64,000 nt of DNA, from positions 1 through 64,000 of the forward strand of contig JAHQIY010000014.1 of assembly GCA_019054805.1 (NCBI GenBank), written 5' to 3'. The notes beneath the pieces were generated by a model that ran no database searches, was not told the DNA's origin, and saw nothing but the letters and a program-made list of their open reading frames with translations. Origin of the DNA: Brachionus manjavacas. Taxonomy: Eukaryota; Rotifera; Eurotatoria; Ploima; Brachionidae. A program made the translations under genes and the position numbers. Shown piece by piece: positions 35,029-47,960 of this stretch. How positions within the stretch are numbered: the stretch's first letter is position 1; the number at the start of each line of letters is the position of its first letter.

Positions 35029-35738
35029 TTGAATTAAATGATGCTTGACAGCTATTAAAATTAAATTTCCTTTAAATTTTCATTAGTATTTTTTTCTTTA
35101 TCTTTTTTAATTTAAATTCGAAAATAAATTTAATTTAACAAAAGTAAATTTTTATCTCAAAATTATCCTTCCTTTTAGTTCATTACTATGAAAATACTTT
35201 AAATTAAATTTTGAAACTTGACATATCATTTGTGAGTGAGTGAATACTTTTTGATATGTGAATAACATTTGGTAATTATTTTATCTTTTTATCATTTTTA
35301 GAAATAATTGCATAATTATATTTCAAATTTTAACATTCTTAAAGAACTGGATTTAAATAAAACAATGAAATTTAAAAATTTCAAAAAAGTAAAATAATAA
35401 AAAACTTGCTATTTTCTATTAAGAAATTTATTTGATGATAAATGACAAAGATAAAAATTTGAAATCCAAATTTTGAACTTTTTAATTTAAGTCACAAATG
35501 AATGTTAAAAAATTTGCATAAATTTTTTTTTTCTTGAATTTTTCGATAAAGCTAATTGCATTAAATGAAGGACTGATATCTTTAATTAAAAATTCTAATC
35601 TAATTCTTTAATGGTCTACATTAACTCTGTTACTGTACAAAATTAAAAAAGCACGCCATTAAAAACGAGGATAGATCCACTCTGCATTGTTTTTGCAGAT
35701 TTATATATTTGTAAAACACCCTACGTATCCCTTGATCA
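35029..35738. other. Gene-free AT-rich stretch
   Basis: No coding frame, RNA gene or repeat recognised on either strand. Confidence 0.6.
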
Positions 35739-36262
35739 TCAGCTTCTCAACTGATGCTCAAGTGATACTTTATTCAAGGTAACTCTTTTAGCATTACACA
35801 CAAATTCATAACTCATTACAGGTCTTAGCCACTTGAATATTTCTTTAGGCGTACCATCAAATATACAATCATCATTCTCACAGGACATTTTTGATCCTTC
35901 ACATGTTCGTGTACTTACCATATTTTCACATTCTTTCTTACCAATTTCCACCTTATGAATGATTTTAGATGAGTTTCTTGAACCAAACAGGTTAACGTAT
36001 GCATCAATTATAATTTTCTGTTTACTACATTCCTAACGATTTTTATCTATGGTTAGTATTTGTTTGAATAGCAAGTCCACTCTTCTAAATCTTTTGTCAC
36101 TTTCTACAAAAACTTTTTGAGTGGCATGACTTGCATTACAGTCCTTCTCGGTATTTAGAATTAGGGTGTCTTCAATATTAGTTTGGTCCGGTGTTTCACA
36201 GACAGTAAACCTTCCCTTAATTCTTACTGTTGACAAAGGTTTTATGAGAATAGCCTGTGCAT
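35739..36262 (-). pseudogene. Env-like glycoprotein fragment
   Basis: Two adjoining minus-strand frames (36033-36236 and 35739-35951) encode a Cys-rich segment with KECENMVSTRTCEG, MSCENDDCIF and KWL...Y-x-F-V-C. The Cys spacing matches the middle of the glycoprotein-like gene at 1840-3773 (HDCVQMFKEKQCG ... LCTNNNTCSF). A stop (TAG) lies between the frames, and N- and C-terminal parts are missing. It follows the truncated RT directly, the position of env in errantivirus-like elements. Confidence 0.6.
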
Positions 36263-37250
36263 CATTCTGAATTGAGCTGGGGCATTTTTTAATCTAAAAA
36301 GGTAACCTTTTAAATTGGTAATGTCCGTCTGGAGTGAAGAATGCTGTTTTATCCTTCGAATCTGGGTGCATCTCTACTTGCCGGTTGCCAGACGTCAAGT
36401 CAAGTGTGGAGAAGTATACTGAGCCACTTAAACGTCTGAGAATGTCATCAATTCTTGGAGGAGGCCAATTTTCAGTAACCGACTTTTGGTTTAACTTTCT
36501 GTAATCGACACAAAACCTTTTTGAGCCGTCTTTTTTGGGCATCAAGACAACTGGTGCCGACCATTGTGAGCTTGATTCTTCAATGATATCGTTTTCGAGC
36601 ATGGACTGAACTTCTTTCCTAATATAGTCTCTTTCCATAACAGACTTTCTGTATGGTCTGATATAGATTGGTGTGTATTCCGTTAGTTCTGCTGCGAATC
36701 TATCTTTTAGAGGATTAATAACCTGCCTAAAGTGGTTGAGATCATTATCTTTTAGGTCCTCTTGTGGTTTAATAACCAATTTAGTTTTTGATTTTTCTAG
36801 AGGCCATTCGTCCTCGGACATTTTAAAATAATCAGCAAATTTTATACTACACGCTTCTTCTGTGAGCAGTGTGTCCATTTCGTCTTCATCCGAGTTCAAC
36901 AAGATTATATCGTTCGGAAATTTTATCAATTTTTGACAAGGACCTAGTAGTCCATCGTTATCCTCCTGGTCTATTATCAAAAACTCCATAAAGCATACAT
37001 GACACTGAATGTCCAAATTTATTTTTTCTGTTTTGCCGACTACCATGCTTATTGTATTATCAGCTGTTTTAATTTTCGAACTGAATGGTTAAATTCTTAA
37101 TCCAAAATTATTTACAGTTTTTCTTGAAATAATAGAGCTAGTGCATTCGCTGTCGATAGCGAACTTAACTGGTTTACCGTCTACAAGACCATTTATTCTC
37201 AGTAGGTTACCTGTTGTGCAAGCGTATACGTATTAAGTATCAAGATTACG
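36240..37250 (-). pseudogene. Gypsy-like protease and partial reverse transcriptase
   Basis: The protease region near 37140-37200 has FAIDSECTSSII, with Glu where the catalytic DSG/DTG loop has Gly. The RT frame (36294-37046) has the Ty3/gypsy linker and fingers: PIYIRPYRKSVMERDYI, WSAPVVLMPKKDGSKRFCVDYRKLN, PPPRIDDILRRLSGSVYFSTLDLTSG (first catalytic Asp) and YQFKRLPF. A one-base shift after LPF allows about 15 more residues (LKNAPAQF), after which the RT ends before the YxDD box. It cannot be active. The 662-bp part 36263-36924 recurs at 49892-50552. Confidence 0.9.
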
Positions 37251-37380
37251 ATTGTTTGTCTCTGGTTTTTCCGTTTCTTCTGCTATGTATGATTTCTACA
37301 GGTTGCTTCATTTTCCTTTGTTCTGATTCCTTTCATAATTTGATTTGTTATTGTTCTCGCCGCTAAACAATTTCATTTTG

Positions 37381-37700
37381 CAATCTGCTTTAATGTGGCC
37401 TGGTTTTTTACATCTGTAACAGACAGGGATTTTACCTCTATCATCTGTTTTATTATTTTCATATTTTCCTCTATCAACTTCTTTCTCTCTTAACTTATAG
37501 ATAATAAGTTAAGAGATGATTTTAAGCGCTTCTTATAATTGTTTCTTGAATAATAAACGGGTCCTGGCTTATTAACACTCCACGTACTCCTACTGAATAT
37601 CCTAGCTTGAGTATCGTCTAGTGTCTTGACATTTTTGCTTTCCAACTCCGCTCTAACGCGGGGGTAAACCGCATCTAAAAACATCCATACCAACTCGAAC
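37381..37700 (-). pseudogene. Gypsy-like Gag C-terminus with zinc knuckle
   Basis: A capsid-end block DAVYPRVRAELESKNVKTL (about 37605-37665) resembles the conserved R-x-x-L-x...KTL segment of Ty3/gypsy Gag. It is followed by the nucleocapsid knuckle CYRCKKPGHIKADC (about 37383-37430), with exact C-x2-C-x4-H-x4-C spacing. Frames between the two are disrupted. Gag packages the element RNA; here it is only a remnant. Confidence 0.7.
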
Positions 37701-39340
37701 AACAAGCAAATTTTATCCCCCTCAATTACAAGCGGTCCTATCAAAGGCAGAGTTTTTACTGATGGTAGATTTTTGAGTTTTTTTTTATAATTCAAAAAAT
37801 AATCTATGAAAATAAGTCGATCTAAATAATCGTAAATAAGATATGAAAATGGAATATTTAAAACCAATTTTTAAATAAAATGATAAAATTGATAATTTGA
37901 ATTATGTTCATGTATGCAATTCAGTGTCATGTATGCTTTATGATTAATTAATTTTAAAGGGAATTGGAAGAATTAAATCCTAAAATCTTAAAAATAACTA
38001 ATATTTTGATATTACAGTAAAAGTTTTATATAAAATTTAGTTAATATTTAAGACAAAAAAAATTTAATCTAAAAATTTAAAATAAAAATTTTTTTCATAA
38101 ATTCAAGCATAATTTATCTGTATTTTAATCAGAAGCGTACAGTCAAAACAACAACTGAATTTTCGAATTAAACTAATTTTTCAGCTCAAAATATTACCAA
38201 TTTTTTTGTTGCCCACTTAGATTATTCAAGAGTGTTTGGATAAAGAATCAAATATCGGCTATTTTAAGATCAACATCAAAAATAATTTTAAAGAATTCAA
38301 AAATAAAATTTATTTTTGTATTAATATTAGTTTGCATTAAAACAAACTATGGCACTTTTTCTGAAATGAATCACTTTGAAAAAAATGAATTCTAATTTTA
38401 AACTAAGTTTAACGGCATTGATAAAACCAATTTTATTTAAAACATTACTTTTTTGCAAAAACTTTTTATAAATATTACTTTCAGGTACATTTAAAAAATA
38501 AAATGAATAAATTGTTGCCACGAAAAAAATTTAATTAATTTATTTAACCAAGAACTCACAAAGATTAATTGGAGAATTTTAATGGATACTTTTACATTTT
38601 TACATATTCATTTATAAGAATCAAATCGGATCGATTTTTTTAAAGGACTAACGTAAAAGAATGATTAAAAAACCTATATTTTGAAAATGTTTTGCTTCTA
38701 TTCCCAAAGATCTGAATTTAATTTTTAAATTTGGCGATGCAGAAGAAAATTTGCGCAAAATGGAAATTCTTCTAATTGGAAAAAATCTGACGAAAATAAA
38801 GTTTCTAGTTTCTTTCCATAATCAATGCAGCAAGCGGCTTCTTCAGCCAAGTTACGATCGATCACCTTTTATGTATGCGTCTACTTTTCACATCCGTATT
38901 CACATTTAAAACCCAAAAATAATTAAATCGGAAGTTAATTTTTGTGCTTGATAGACGAGTGGTATAACCTAGCTTTTATTTACAAATTGGTAAATGTCAA
39001 TCAGAAGGGCGTTATAAAATTATAGGTGAACGTTGGACTGGATGAATATCTCACTGATAATGTCCAGATCTACTGGGTTGCCCTATTTTTCGAATATTCA
39101 ATAATTTTTAAATGCTAATTTAAAAAATAGAATAACAAAATCACCATATTTTAACAAACACATTGATATTCTTAATTAAAGAATATTCAAACAGCTGAAC
39201 AGACACTTGAACAGGAAAACAGCACGACGTTAATAGTTTTCAAAAAATAATAATTCGATTAGTGCCGCAAAATCACATGATGTAACTGAAAAGAATTAAA
39301 TATTCAAAGCCCTTTGAAGTGATTTAATCCAAAGAAATGT
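37701..39340. other. Gene-free stretch with a 33-bp exon-fragment repeat
   Basis: 37707-37739 is identical to 34819-34851 in exon 2 of the two-exon gene. Nothing else is recognised on either strand. Confidence 0.6.
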
Positions 39341-39399
39341 AGGTTTAACCAGTTTTACAGGCCGTTATAATTAACGGCTTGTAAAACTGGGGTTAGACC
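39341..39399. repeat. Palindromic segment
   Basis: ccagttttacaggccgtta (39349-39367) pairs with 39372-39390 with one mismatch across a 4-base loop. Arms extend to about 27 bp through ggtttaacc / ggttagacc with a two-base bulge. Confidence 0.85.
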
Positions 39400-41006
39400 T
39401 AAACCCAGAAGCTTTCTTTTTGAACGTTTTTTAAAGCTAAATAAGATAAATAAAGTAATTAAAGTTTGAATGGTAAAGAAAAATTAAATAGTTTTTGATG
39501 CCAGTTAATCAAGTAAAAATAAAATCGTTATTTAAAAACAATGACCTAATGATCTTTGAATTCAAGCCAAATCTTATTTATTTTTATCTAATCAGAAATA
39601 TTATCTTTTATTTGTTCTATCACAACATTTTAATTTATTTCGATATTTTTAAAAAAGATCAAGTTATTTTTGCAGTTCAACCTATCAGATCTATCTACAA
39701 TTAAACCTATTGATTCTTATTAGCAGAACCGAACGATTAATTTTACAGACCGAAATAAACTATCAGAGCACAGCTACATACATTGTCTTCAAAACTGAAA
39801 CAAAGAACTTTTCAATCTGACAGTTTTAACAAACGTAGACCGGCATTCATCGTCAAAAAAAATGCCTTTGAAAATCAGTGTGCGTTAATTTAGGATAAGT
39901 CACTATATATCCTGCGACATGTCGTTAAATCGTGATTAAACGTTATTTTAATTATCTTCTCTGGTATTAAAATGATTTTTCTACTTTATACTTTCGAATG
40001 ACAGAACAGCTCAACTACTTTTCCTTAATAAGAATCATGACATTTAGACTTTTTAATTAAAATTTTTTAGAAAAATATAGTCTAAATATTATTATTTTTA
40101 ATTTTTTATTTGACTTTTAAAACAGTAATAAACAGTGTTTGAATTTCAATTACTGATTAAAAGTCATTATAAAAAAAAATTAGCAAAAAATTTTTGTTTT
40201 CCAAACTTAAAGCAAATAATTATTAAAAGATAAGATATATTTTAGACGAAGCGAATCTTGGTTGAAATTTAGTATAAATATCTAAATCTTTTTTTAATAA
40301 GTTTTAATTAGTAATAATCTTTGTTTTGATTTAAAAACGCAATAAAATATGTACGATAAAAAGGAAATAAAGATTTGCATTGAATTTTTCCATGTTTCAT
40401 TTTTCATTAGAATCGATTTTTTTAATCATTATTAATTTGATTGATTGACAGTTTGATTGAAAATGGCCTCTCAGTATTTTGGATTAAAGTTTTCTTATTT
40501 TAGTAAACGAAATAGGGTCTTTCTGTCATGGTCTTTTTCTAGAAGTATTTCCAACTTAATTATTCAAGAGACTTGAATAAATTTAAAAACTAACTGACCT
40601 GATACTATTTATTGAATTGAAAAAGAGATTTGTTGAAGAAAGTTTGAGTAATTCAGTTGCAATGGGTAAATCGTCATAGAAGTCTCACTAAGTAATTCCG
40701 TTTTCAGACTGCTCGAAGAAAATGGAGTAGGGTTCTAAATCAGTACCTATCGACAAATTTAACACAATTTGTTAATTCGATTTTAAATTTTTCAAATTAT
40801 TATATTTTTATTTTATTTTACATTTTTCTTTAATTTTAGATCCCTTTCTAATAAAATGAAGATTTAGCTTGTCAAAAATATGGAAATTTAATAGATTAGC
40901 TATATATTATAAATGTGAAGCTTTTTTTATGCAATATTTTTTTAAATACTGGTTTATTAAATTTAAAGTTTTAGTCTCATGGACATGTTGGATCATTCAG
41001 TGAAAA
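39400..41006. other. Gene-free AT-rich stretch
   Basis: No gene or repeat recognised; a 69-codon + frame at 39495-39704 looks like chance. Confidence 0.55.
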
Positions 41007-41340
41007 AACCCAACCAGAAACCAAAGCCAAACAAAAAACATAACTTGACCTTTAAATCATTTACTCTAAATTTTCGGCACGGGTAAAACCAAAAAATTAA
41101 ACCCTAAACCCAAATACCGATGAAAAACATATCCAAAACTCAAAAAACCAAAAAAAATACCAGTACTTCCAATAATTCAAATAAATTAACCCAACAAGAA
41201 ACAAAAGCCAAACAAAAAACAAAACTTGATCTTTGAATCATTCATTCTAATTTATTGGGACGGTTATAACCGAAAACCAATACAAAACCAAACCCGACCT
41301 TTAAAATTTATGTAAAAAAAACCAAACCTTTGTGTCAGAT
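41007..41340. repeat. Two-copy tandem repeat of about 181 bp
   Basis: The aacccaac-agaaac-aaagccaaacaaaaaac block recurs at 41007 and 41188, with the following caaaacttga..ctttgaatcatt also repeated. Copies are diverged and A/C-rich, leading into telomeric repeats. Confidence 0.75.
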
Positions 41341-41390
41341 ACCCTAAACCCTAACCCTAACCCTAACCCTAACCCTAACCCTAACCCTAT
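41341..41390. repeat. Interstitial telomeric repeat
   Basis: Eight CCCTAA units, the first imperfect, ending exactly where the right 689-bp inverted copy starts (ccctat|gcaaaaag). Confidence 0.97.
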
Positions 41391-42078
41391 GCAAAAAGAA
41401 AAAGTTAAATAAGATAAAATAAAATTAAAAAAAAATCTAGTGAGCCATAGTTCACATATTTGGCGATCATTTTTTGTTCTGGGGTTAGTGAACTTTAAAT
41501 TCATCTAATTTTCTTGTTCACGAAAAGGTGAACCACAATAGAATTAGGTGATCAAATTTCAAATTAGCTGACAACTTTTAGATTAGGTGATGAAATTGAA
41601 TAGAATAACCATTTTTTGAATAGAATGACTAATGTTCATTACTAAAAAAATAAAAAATGAAGTTAAAAATTTTTTGTTTTTTTTAAATTGAATGAGTTTT
41701 AGAAATAGAATTAGCTCTGATCTAATTCACCTGGTAATACCATATTAAATAAATTAAATAATAAAAATTAAAGAAAAATAAAATTAATTTATCACCCTTC
41801 AAGTGTTTCAATTTGGGAAACAAAGATTCATCTTTTTCGAAAATTTTACCTTCTCCGCCCAAATTTAAATTTATATTGACGCTCAACATGATGTATTTTA
41901 GCAAATACTCAATATTTAAAAAAATGAAAAACAGAGCGTAGATAGTTTTTTAAACTAAAAATTTTACCTTAAATATCATCATATCACAAATCCAAAATCA
42001 AAATTAAAAAAAACAAGTTTTTGTTTCATGCTTGCAATATTAACTTCATATGAAATTATTATTTTTTTTGAGACTGAA
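41390..42078. repeat. 689-bp segment, right member of an inverted pair
   Basis: Reverse complement of 20672-21360, with few differences. Its left edge is capped by CCCTAA repeats and its right edge leaves homology at gagactgaa. Confidence 0.95.
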
Positions 42079-42549
42079 AACAATAATTTGAAATATCGCA
42101 TTTCTTCAATGTTTTTTCAACATTGGATACATTAGTAATTCAAACACATAAAATTTAACCATTTTTATAAAAGAGAGTACAAAATGAATAATAATAATTG
42201 AAATTAAAAAAGGAGAAAAAAAAAACAAAATTAACATTTAAATTTAATATTTTATTTAAATTTTTTAGGTAACACTTAAACTTTTTTTTATTTATTACAT
42301 TTTATTTTTTAGATTTTTATTAAAATTACCTTTAATGCGTTCATTGAAATAAATAAATAAATAAATTTATATTAAAATTATGTTTTTAATAACTTGAAAA
42401 GTAATTTCAAGTATAAATAATGACAATAATCAAGATTGATTTAATTTATGGTTTATCTTTTTTTTTTCATTCGAAAGATCAGTTCTGCATTATAAAAATA
42501 TTTTAATAAAAATATAATTCAGTTTATTCAGATTGTTTTCGGATTTTTT
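42079..42549. other. Gene-free AT-rich stretch
   Basis: Nothing recognised between the inverted repeat and the duplicated segment, apart from a short aaat run near 42349-42365. Confidence 0.6.
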
Positions 42550-44384
42550 GAAACTTTAAGTTCAGCGTTTTCTACATCTACGTTGTGATCGATGTCAAAA
42601 ATTATGGTTGGCTTGACAAGAAATTTTGTCAAGTCCATTAGCAAAAAAATTAATAGAATATGTTTGGAAAAAAAATTTTTTAATTAAAAAATTAATTTTT
42701 TCACTTTTATCTATAAATTCGTTTGAAAATGAAAAAAACTTTTGATTCATTTTGTTTTCTTATTCATTAATTACATTAGTTATTATTGTTTTGTTTTAAT
42801 ACTAGATTTTTAATTTCATTATTTAATTATTCAAGTTTACCTTTAATATTTGTTTCATGTCATTTATTTTTATTACACTTTAATGTTTCTATGACAAGAA
42901 TAGCTAATAAAAAGATTATATTAAACTAAAATAAATTTAATCTACAAAAAATGGAGAAATTATGCTGAAATTGATTAATTTTATTTTAAATATTGTTAAG
43001 AGCCTTATTTCTAAGCTTTATCATGATGCTCGAATTTTTTATTAAAAAATTAAGATCTAAAGGAACCTTACCGGTTTTCCATTGAAATTGAGCCCCCTTT
43101 TTTAAAAAACAAAATCAGTTCAGTTATAAACTAAAATCAATAAAAAAAATGACAAAAATGGTATTAATTAAGAGCTTATCTGATTTTTTTTTTGTTTTCT
43201 TAAATTTTTAAACGCAAAATTTACTTTCATTTTTACCAAAGTGGAACAAAAAATTTAAAAATCTTATCAAATCTGACATAACTTTTTTTAATATTCTAAG
43301 AAAAAGGCTTTCTATTTTCAAAGAATTTTGTATTTTAAGTAAATGACACTCATTCATTAGATATAATTAAGATATTTGACATTAGACTTTAAAGCGTTTT
43401 TTAAAAAAATTTAAATGATCAATATAATTGAAATGTATCTAAAAAATATAAATGAAGTTCCTAAAAAAAATTTGAATAGATATATTAGATAATATTAGCT
43501 TTTATATAGTTTTAAAAAATGGACTTTAAATACTAAATAACGGAGAAGAAAGAGTTAAAATGATTTTCTTTTCAATTTTTCCGGGTTAATAGTTTATTTT
43601 CGAGTAAAATAAAAACAAATTATTCAGCATATTTTTACATACAGAAAGTAAAAATATTGAAATTTTTCCCCATTTTATTATTTTTTACACTGTTCTCGTT
43701 TAAAATAACTCCTAAAGATGATTATTTTACTCTTACTAAAATAAAAATTACTCCAAAATATTATATTTCACATCCTTTTTTTTACACTACGTAATCTGAT
43801 GTAGTTTTTAATCAAAATTAAATAAATATATTAAATCTTAATGCATCGCTAATTGGAAGTATTTTTTTTCTTTTCCTTTTTGATGATCATTATTTTCATA
43901 ATAAGAAATGGGACATTAAATAATTGATTCAAATCAAAAAAGGCCTAAAACATTTTTTAGATCAATAAAATAAAAAATTTTTAGGTGATTTTAACTTCAG
44001 ATATTATATAATTTTTAAAATCAATTTGGAAAAAAAAAAAACTTTCTGTTTTATTTTGATTTTACACTACTTAAATACTATAGATTATTTAATAAAATTT
44101 TTTATTTAAACTTTTCCCTTGAATTAAATTTAGTAAAAAAGTTTAGTCTAAAGATTATTTTGAAAAATTTTTATAATCTGAACCTAACAATTAACTCACT
44201 GGTTGAAAAAAAATTTTGTATTTCAGAAAATTTTCGCTTCTACTAAAAAACTTTTCCTCATAAATTATTCTTTCTCGTCAACAGGGTTAGAAGAGTTTAG
44301 CAAAAAAAATTTTACTAATTAAATATGGACTGACTGGAATACTTTTTTATTATATCTTAAAATCTGAGGATTAAATAAATCATT

Positions 44385-44706
44385 GGGGTTGTGAAGTTCA
44401 TTTCAATTCGATCGTTTCAATTCAGAAAAAGTTAAATAACTTTTTTACTAAAGGAGATAATTCAGTTCTGTAAAATTCTTAATGGTTAAGCAACTTTGCT
44501 TAATCCAAAAATATATGTCTGCAAAAACTGCTTTTTGCACGATCACCATCATGAAAGCTTAACATAATAAGAGAGGATCGTTCTGTATTTGCAATTTGCA
44601 AATTTGCTTATAATTAAGCATTTTAAAGAACTGAATTGTCTCTTTTAGTAAAAAAGTTATTCAAGTTTTTCTGAATTGAAACGATCGAATTGAAACGAAC
44701 TACCCC
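44385..44706. mobile_element. Palindromic MITE-like element, copy 2
   Basis: Same arms and captured centre as 28063-28383; it differs by one T in the captured part (ctgtatttgc). Confidence 0.75.
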
Positions 44707-45063
44707 TAAATCGTTTGCGATTCATAAATGGTTGTCCAGAATTTATCTTTGTTAGTTATGTTTCTTGTATTTTTAATCTTATGTTTAATATTATGTTTAT
44801 GTAAAATTAATTAAAATAACATTATAATTCAAAAAAATAATTATCATTATTTACTGGCCATAGTAAACCATTAACACAATAATAGCAAATTATCCCACTG
44901 ATTCAATAAGACAACGACAAATTAAACTTTTAAAAACACATTAAGTTCTTTTATTAAGTTCTTTCTCGCTTCCTACTTTTTAGGCTTTGAGCTAATTAGA
45001 CCAGCATTACTTCCGTATTACTTCTTGTTAAACCTTAATATATAAACATATACGATGTGAGTC

Positions 45064-45548
45064 ATTCTGTTATTCGCATTAAAAATGACAAGACCTATGT
45101 ATTAAGTCCCTAAGCCTCACAAGAACGCTAGGAAAAAGTTATTGATACTAAAATTGTAAAACGCAAGAAGGTTGTTCTTAACTTTGTTCAGCGGAGGAAG
45201 ATCATCACTAAGAACGAAGAATGGGTACCCATAAAACTTGAACGAGTACAGGCCCTGTTTGATTTGCAAGTTTTCTCTCGCAAAAGACAGTTTGAAGCCA
45301 GTACCTACCAATCAACAATCAGCTTTTAATATTTATTGGTTAATTTTATTCTTTCTTAACTTTTTCCTTCCGTTAATTTTTTGTTATTTTTCGTTAATTG
45401 TTTCTTTGTTCTAAATAAGCACTCTAAATCAATTAACACTGTGTTAAACCCTCTTTTCGTTATCAAATCGTGTTATTCGGAAAATTTATTATCCGGAAGA
45501 CTTTGAAACAAAGCTCGAATCTCATTCCGGATAAACGGTTATTGACTG
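45064..45548 (+). mobile_element. Pogo/Tigger-like remnant, copy 2
   Basis: Same right terminal repeat followed by TA. One A fewer at 45131-45135 breaks the tail frame that is open in copy 1. Confidence 0.5.
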
Positions 45549-46171
45549 TAATTTTATTTTTAAACCATATTTTGATCGCTTTAACCATTAACTTAATAAA
45601 ATAATATCAACGGAAGAATAAAATACAATTTCAAATATTAACTCAGTTCTTTTTACTAAATTTTTTGTTTAATTTTATACATGAAAATAACAAAAGCCCA
45701 ATCTAAAATTACCGATTTTTTTATAAAAGCTTACAAAATAAGGGTAATTTCAAATTAACAGCATAATGATTGATCTTTAATTTATTTGACAAGAACAGTC
45801 AACAATATAAATAATTCAGGTTAAGTAAATTCTCAAATTCAATTTATAACTTTTATATCCATTCATTTAAACTGAAAAAATAATATTATTTTTCTACTTT
45901 AATAAATTTTAAAACAATTTATTTTCATTAAAATCAATTAAAATATTTAAACCTATTAAATTAAAATAAAAAGGTACATTTTAAAATTTTGAATATGAAA
46001 ATAAACTTGATATGACATGTCAAGTAATTGCTTTTAAAATTATTTATTTTTTCTCTATTATTAAAAAAAATATTACAATTTATATTATGATCTTTTTGAT
46101 CTTGATCTCAAACTTCAATTTGCCGGCTGTGGCTATTTATCTTTTCATAGATAATTTTTTCAACTTTCTTT

Positions 46172-47960
46172 GCAGCAATATCATAGCCATTCTCAGATAA
46201 TTTTAAAGATTTAACGACGAGTTCGGTTGAAAATCAAGAAGTTATATCTTTATTCGTAGGAATAGCTCTGGTTTTGTAATCCATTATTTTCTTCTTTTTT
46301 TTTCCGATTTCAATACGATCTGCAATTGCGGAGATAGTAACTTTTTTTACTTTAATATTTAGTTCTAAATTGCCTTTAATTTCGCAAAAAACGGATTGTA
46401 TTTGTTCTCTTCTTCTTATTTCAAAATCAATCAGGAGCGATAGACATAATTTTTGTTTTCCATGCGTTTTTGCTTTTTGAGGGATATTTATTTCTTAAAG
46501 GTATTTATTACTAAGGTCTTCAATAGATTCTTTGGGAAAATAATTTGTAAAATCTTCGGTTGGCTTGTCACTTATGTCATCAATTTTGCGAAATTTAAGG
46601 GTTTTCTTTGAATAGCGAATCAACGTTTCTTTGTCAGTTGCTGAATTTTTTTCGGAAAAATATTTGTTTCAGCGATGTCGTCTTTAGATAACTTGGCCGC
46701 TTCAGCCTTCTTTTTATCCGCTACCTTTGTAACAAATTTATTTCTAAGTATATGTTTAAGGTTAAGAATAATTGGTGACTGCAGCGTTTACATTCCGGCC
46801 ACTATTTTGACCCGGGTAAGAAGGACTTTCTTGTAATCTAAATTTAAATATAATTCATTTAGAGTTTAATCGATACCATAAAGTTTACAATCTAGTCCCA
46901 GTTCATTTTGCATCTTAAGATTAAGACAGGGATTATGTATATTTAATCTAGTGTTTTTATTTGCATTCATGTAAGAAATAACCACCAGATTATAGTTAAT
47001 TAGAGCTGCATCATGTCATTTACATATGACTATGTTATCATTTTTTTTTGATTCTGAAATTCTTCCGCCTTCAAAAATTTGCTGTAGCAGTTTGTTGTAT
47101 GAAATCTGGACTAAGCATCTAATACATCCACAAAAATATTCATTTGCTGATGATATATATTTGATTTAAGGTAAAGTATTTCAACTTTATGTTCAGGCAA
47201 ATCAATACAGCAAGCTTTAAATCTGTATTCAGGATGAAAATTCCATCTTTATTTTCTAGCGCGGAGAAAATCCTTATGTTCATATGGTGCCTTCTTGGTC
47301 CAGAGCCTGGAGGTAGGCTTCATAGCATTAAAAAGGTCTGCCTAAATAATGTAGCCCGACAAGACAATCAGTAATAGCTCTTTACCCTTCATAAAAGATA
47401 TTTAATTTATAAGAGATATATTCAAGCTTATGAGTTACTTCACTCTCACTGTTCAAGTTAATATCAAACATAGAACAGGCTCAAGCTTTAGGTTCTATGT
47501 AATGGAATTTGATTCTAAGAAAGTTCTGTCGAACTGAGCATTAAGGGCAATAATTAAATCTACATCTGCTTAAAACTCAGATATAGAAGATTCATCAATA
47601 AGTTTGCTACGAACCATATTATCAGTAATGCCGGTCGGCTAAGTAATAAAAAATGATTTTTCTAAATTTTCTAGTTTAATCTTAATAATACACTCGTATT
47701 TTTTACCTTCAACCTTACCTTATATTATAAACTTTTCCCTGTAATTCAGTTGCATTTTGTTTATTTGCGCAAGTTAAATAGTCAAGTCTTATTATTGTCC
47801 GATCATCATTTGCTATATCACCCCACGCTTTGCCTAAAAGCATGCAAACATTTAATGGAAAACCTTTATTGCTTTTTGCACGATCATCATCATGAAAGCT
47901 TAACATAAAAAGAGAGGGTCGTTCTGTATTTGCAATTGAAATCTGGATCTGTATTTGCAA
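46172..47960 (-). pseudogene. Unidentified degenerate coding region, copy 2
   Basis: Matches 29850-31637 with the same stops, so the decay happened before the duplication. Confidence 0.45.

Larger units (their letters stand above)
35739..37700 (-). mobile_element. Internally deleted Env-bearing gypsy-like retroelement
   Basis: On the minus strand the order is gag end, zinc knuckle, protease, N-terminal half of reverse transcriptase, then a jump directly into an env fragment. The rest of RT, RNase H and integrase are missing, and no LTRs were found. Frames change several times, so the element is dead. Confidence 0.8.
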
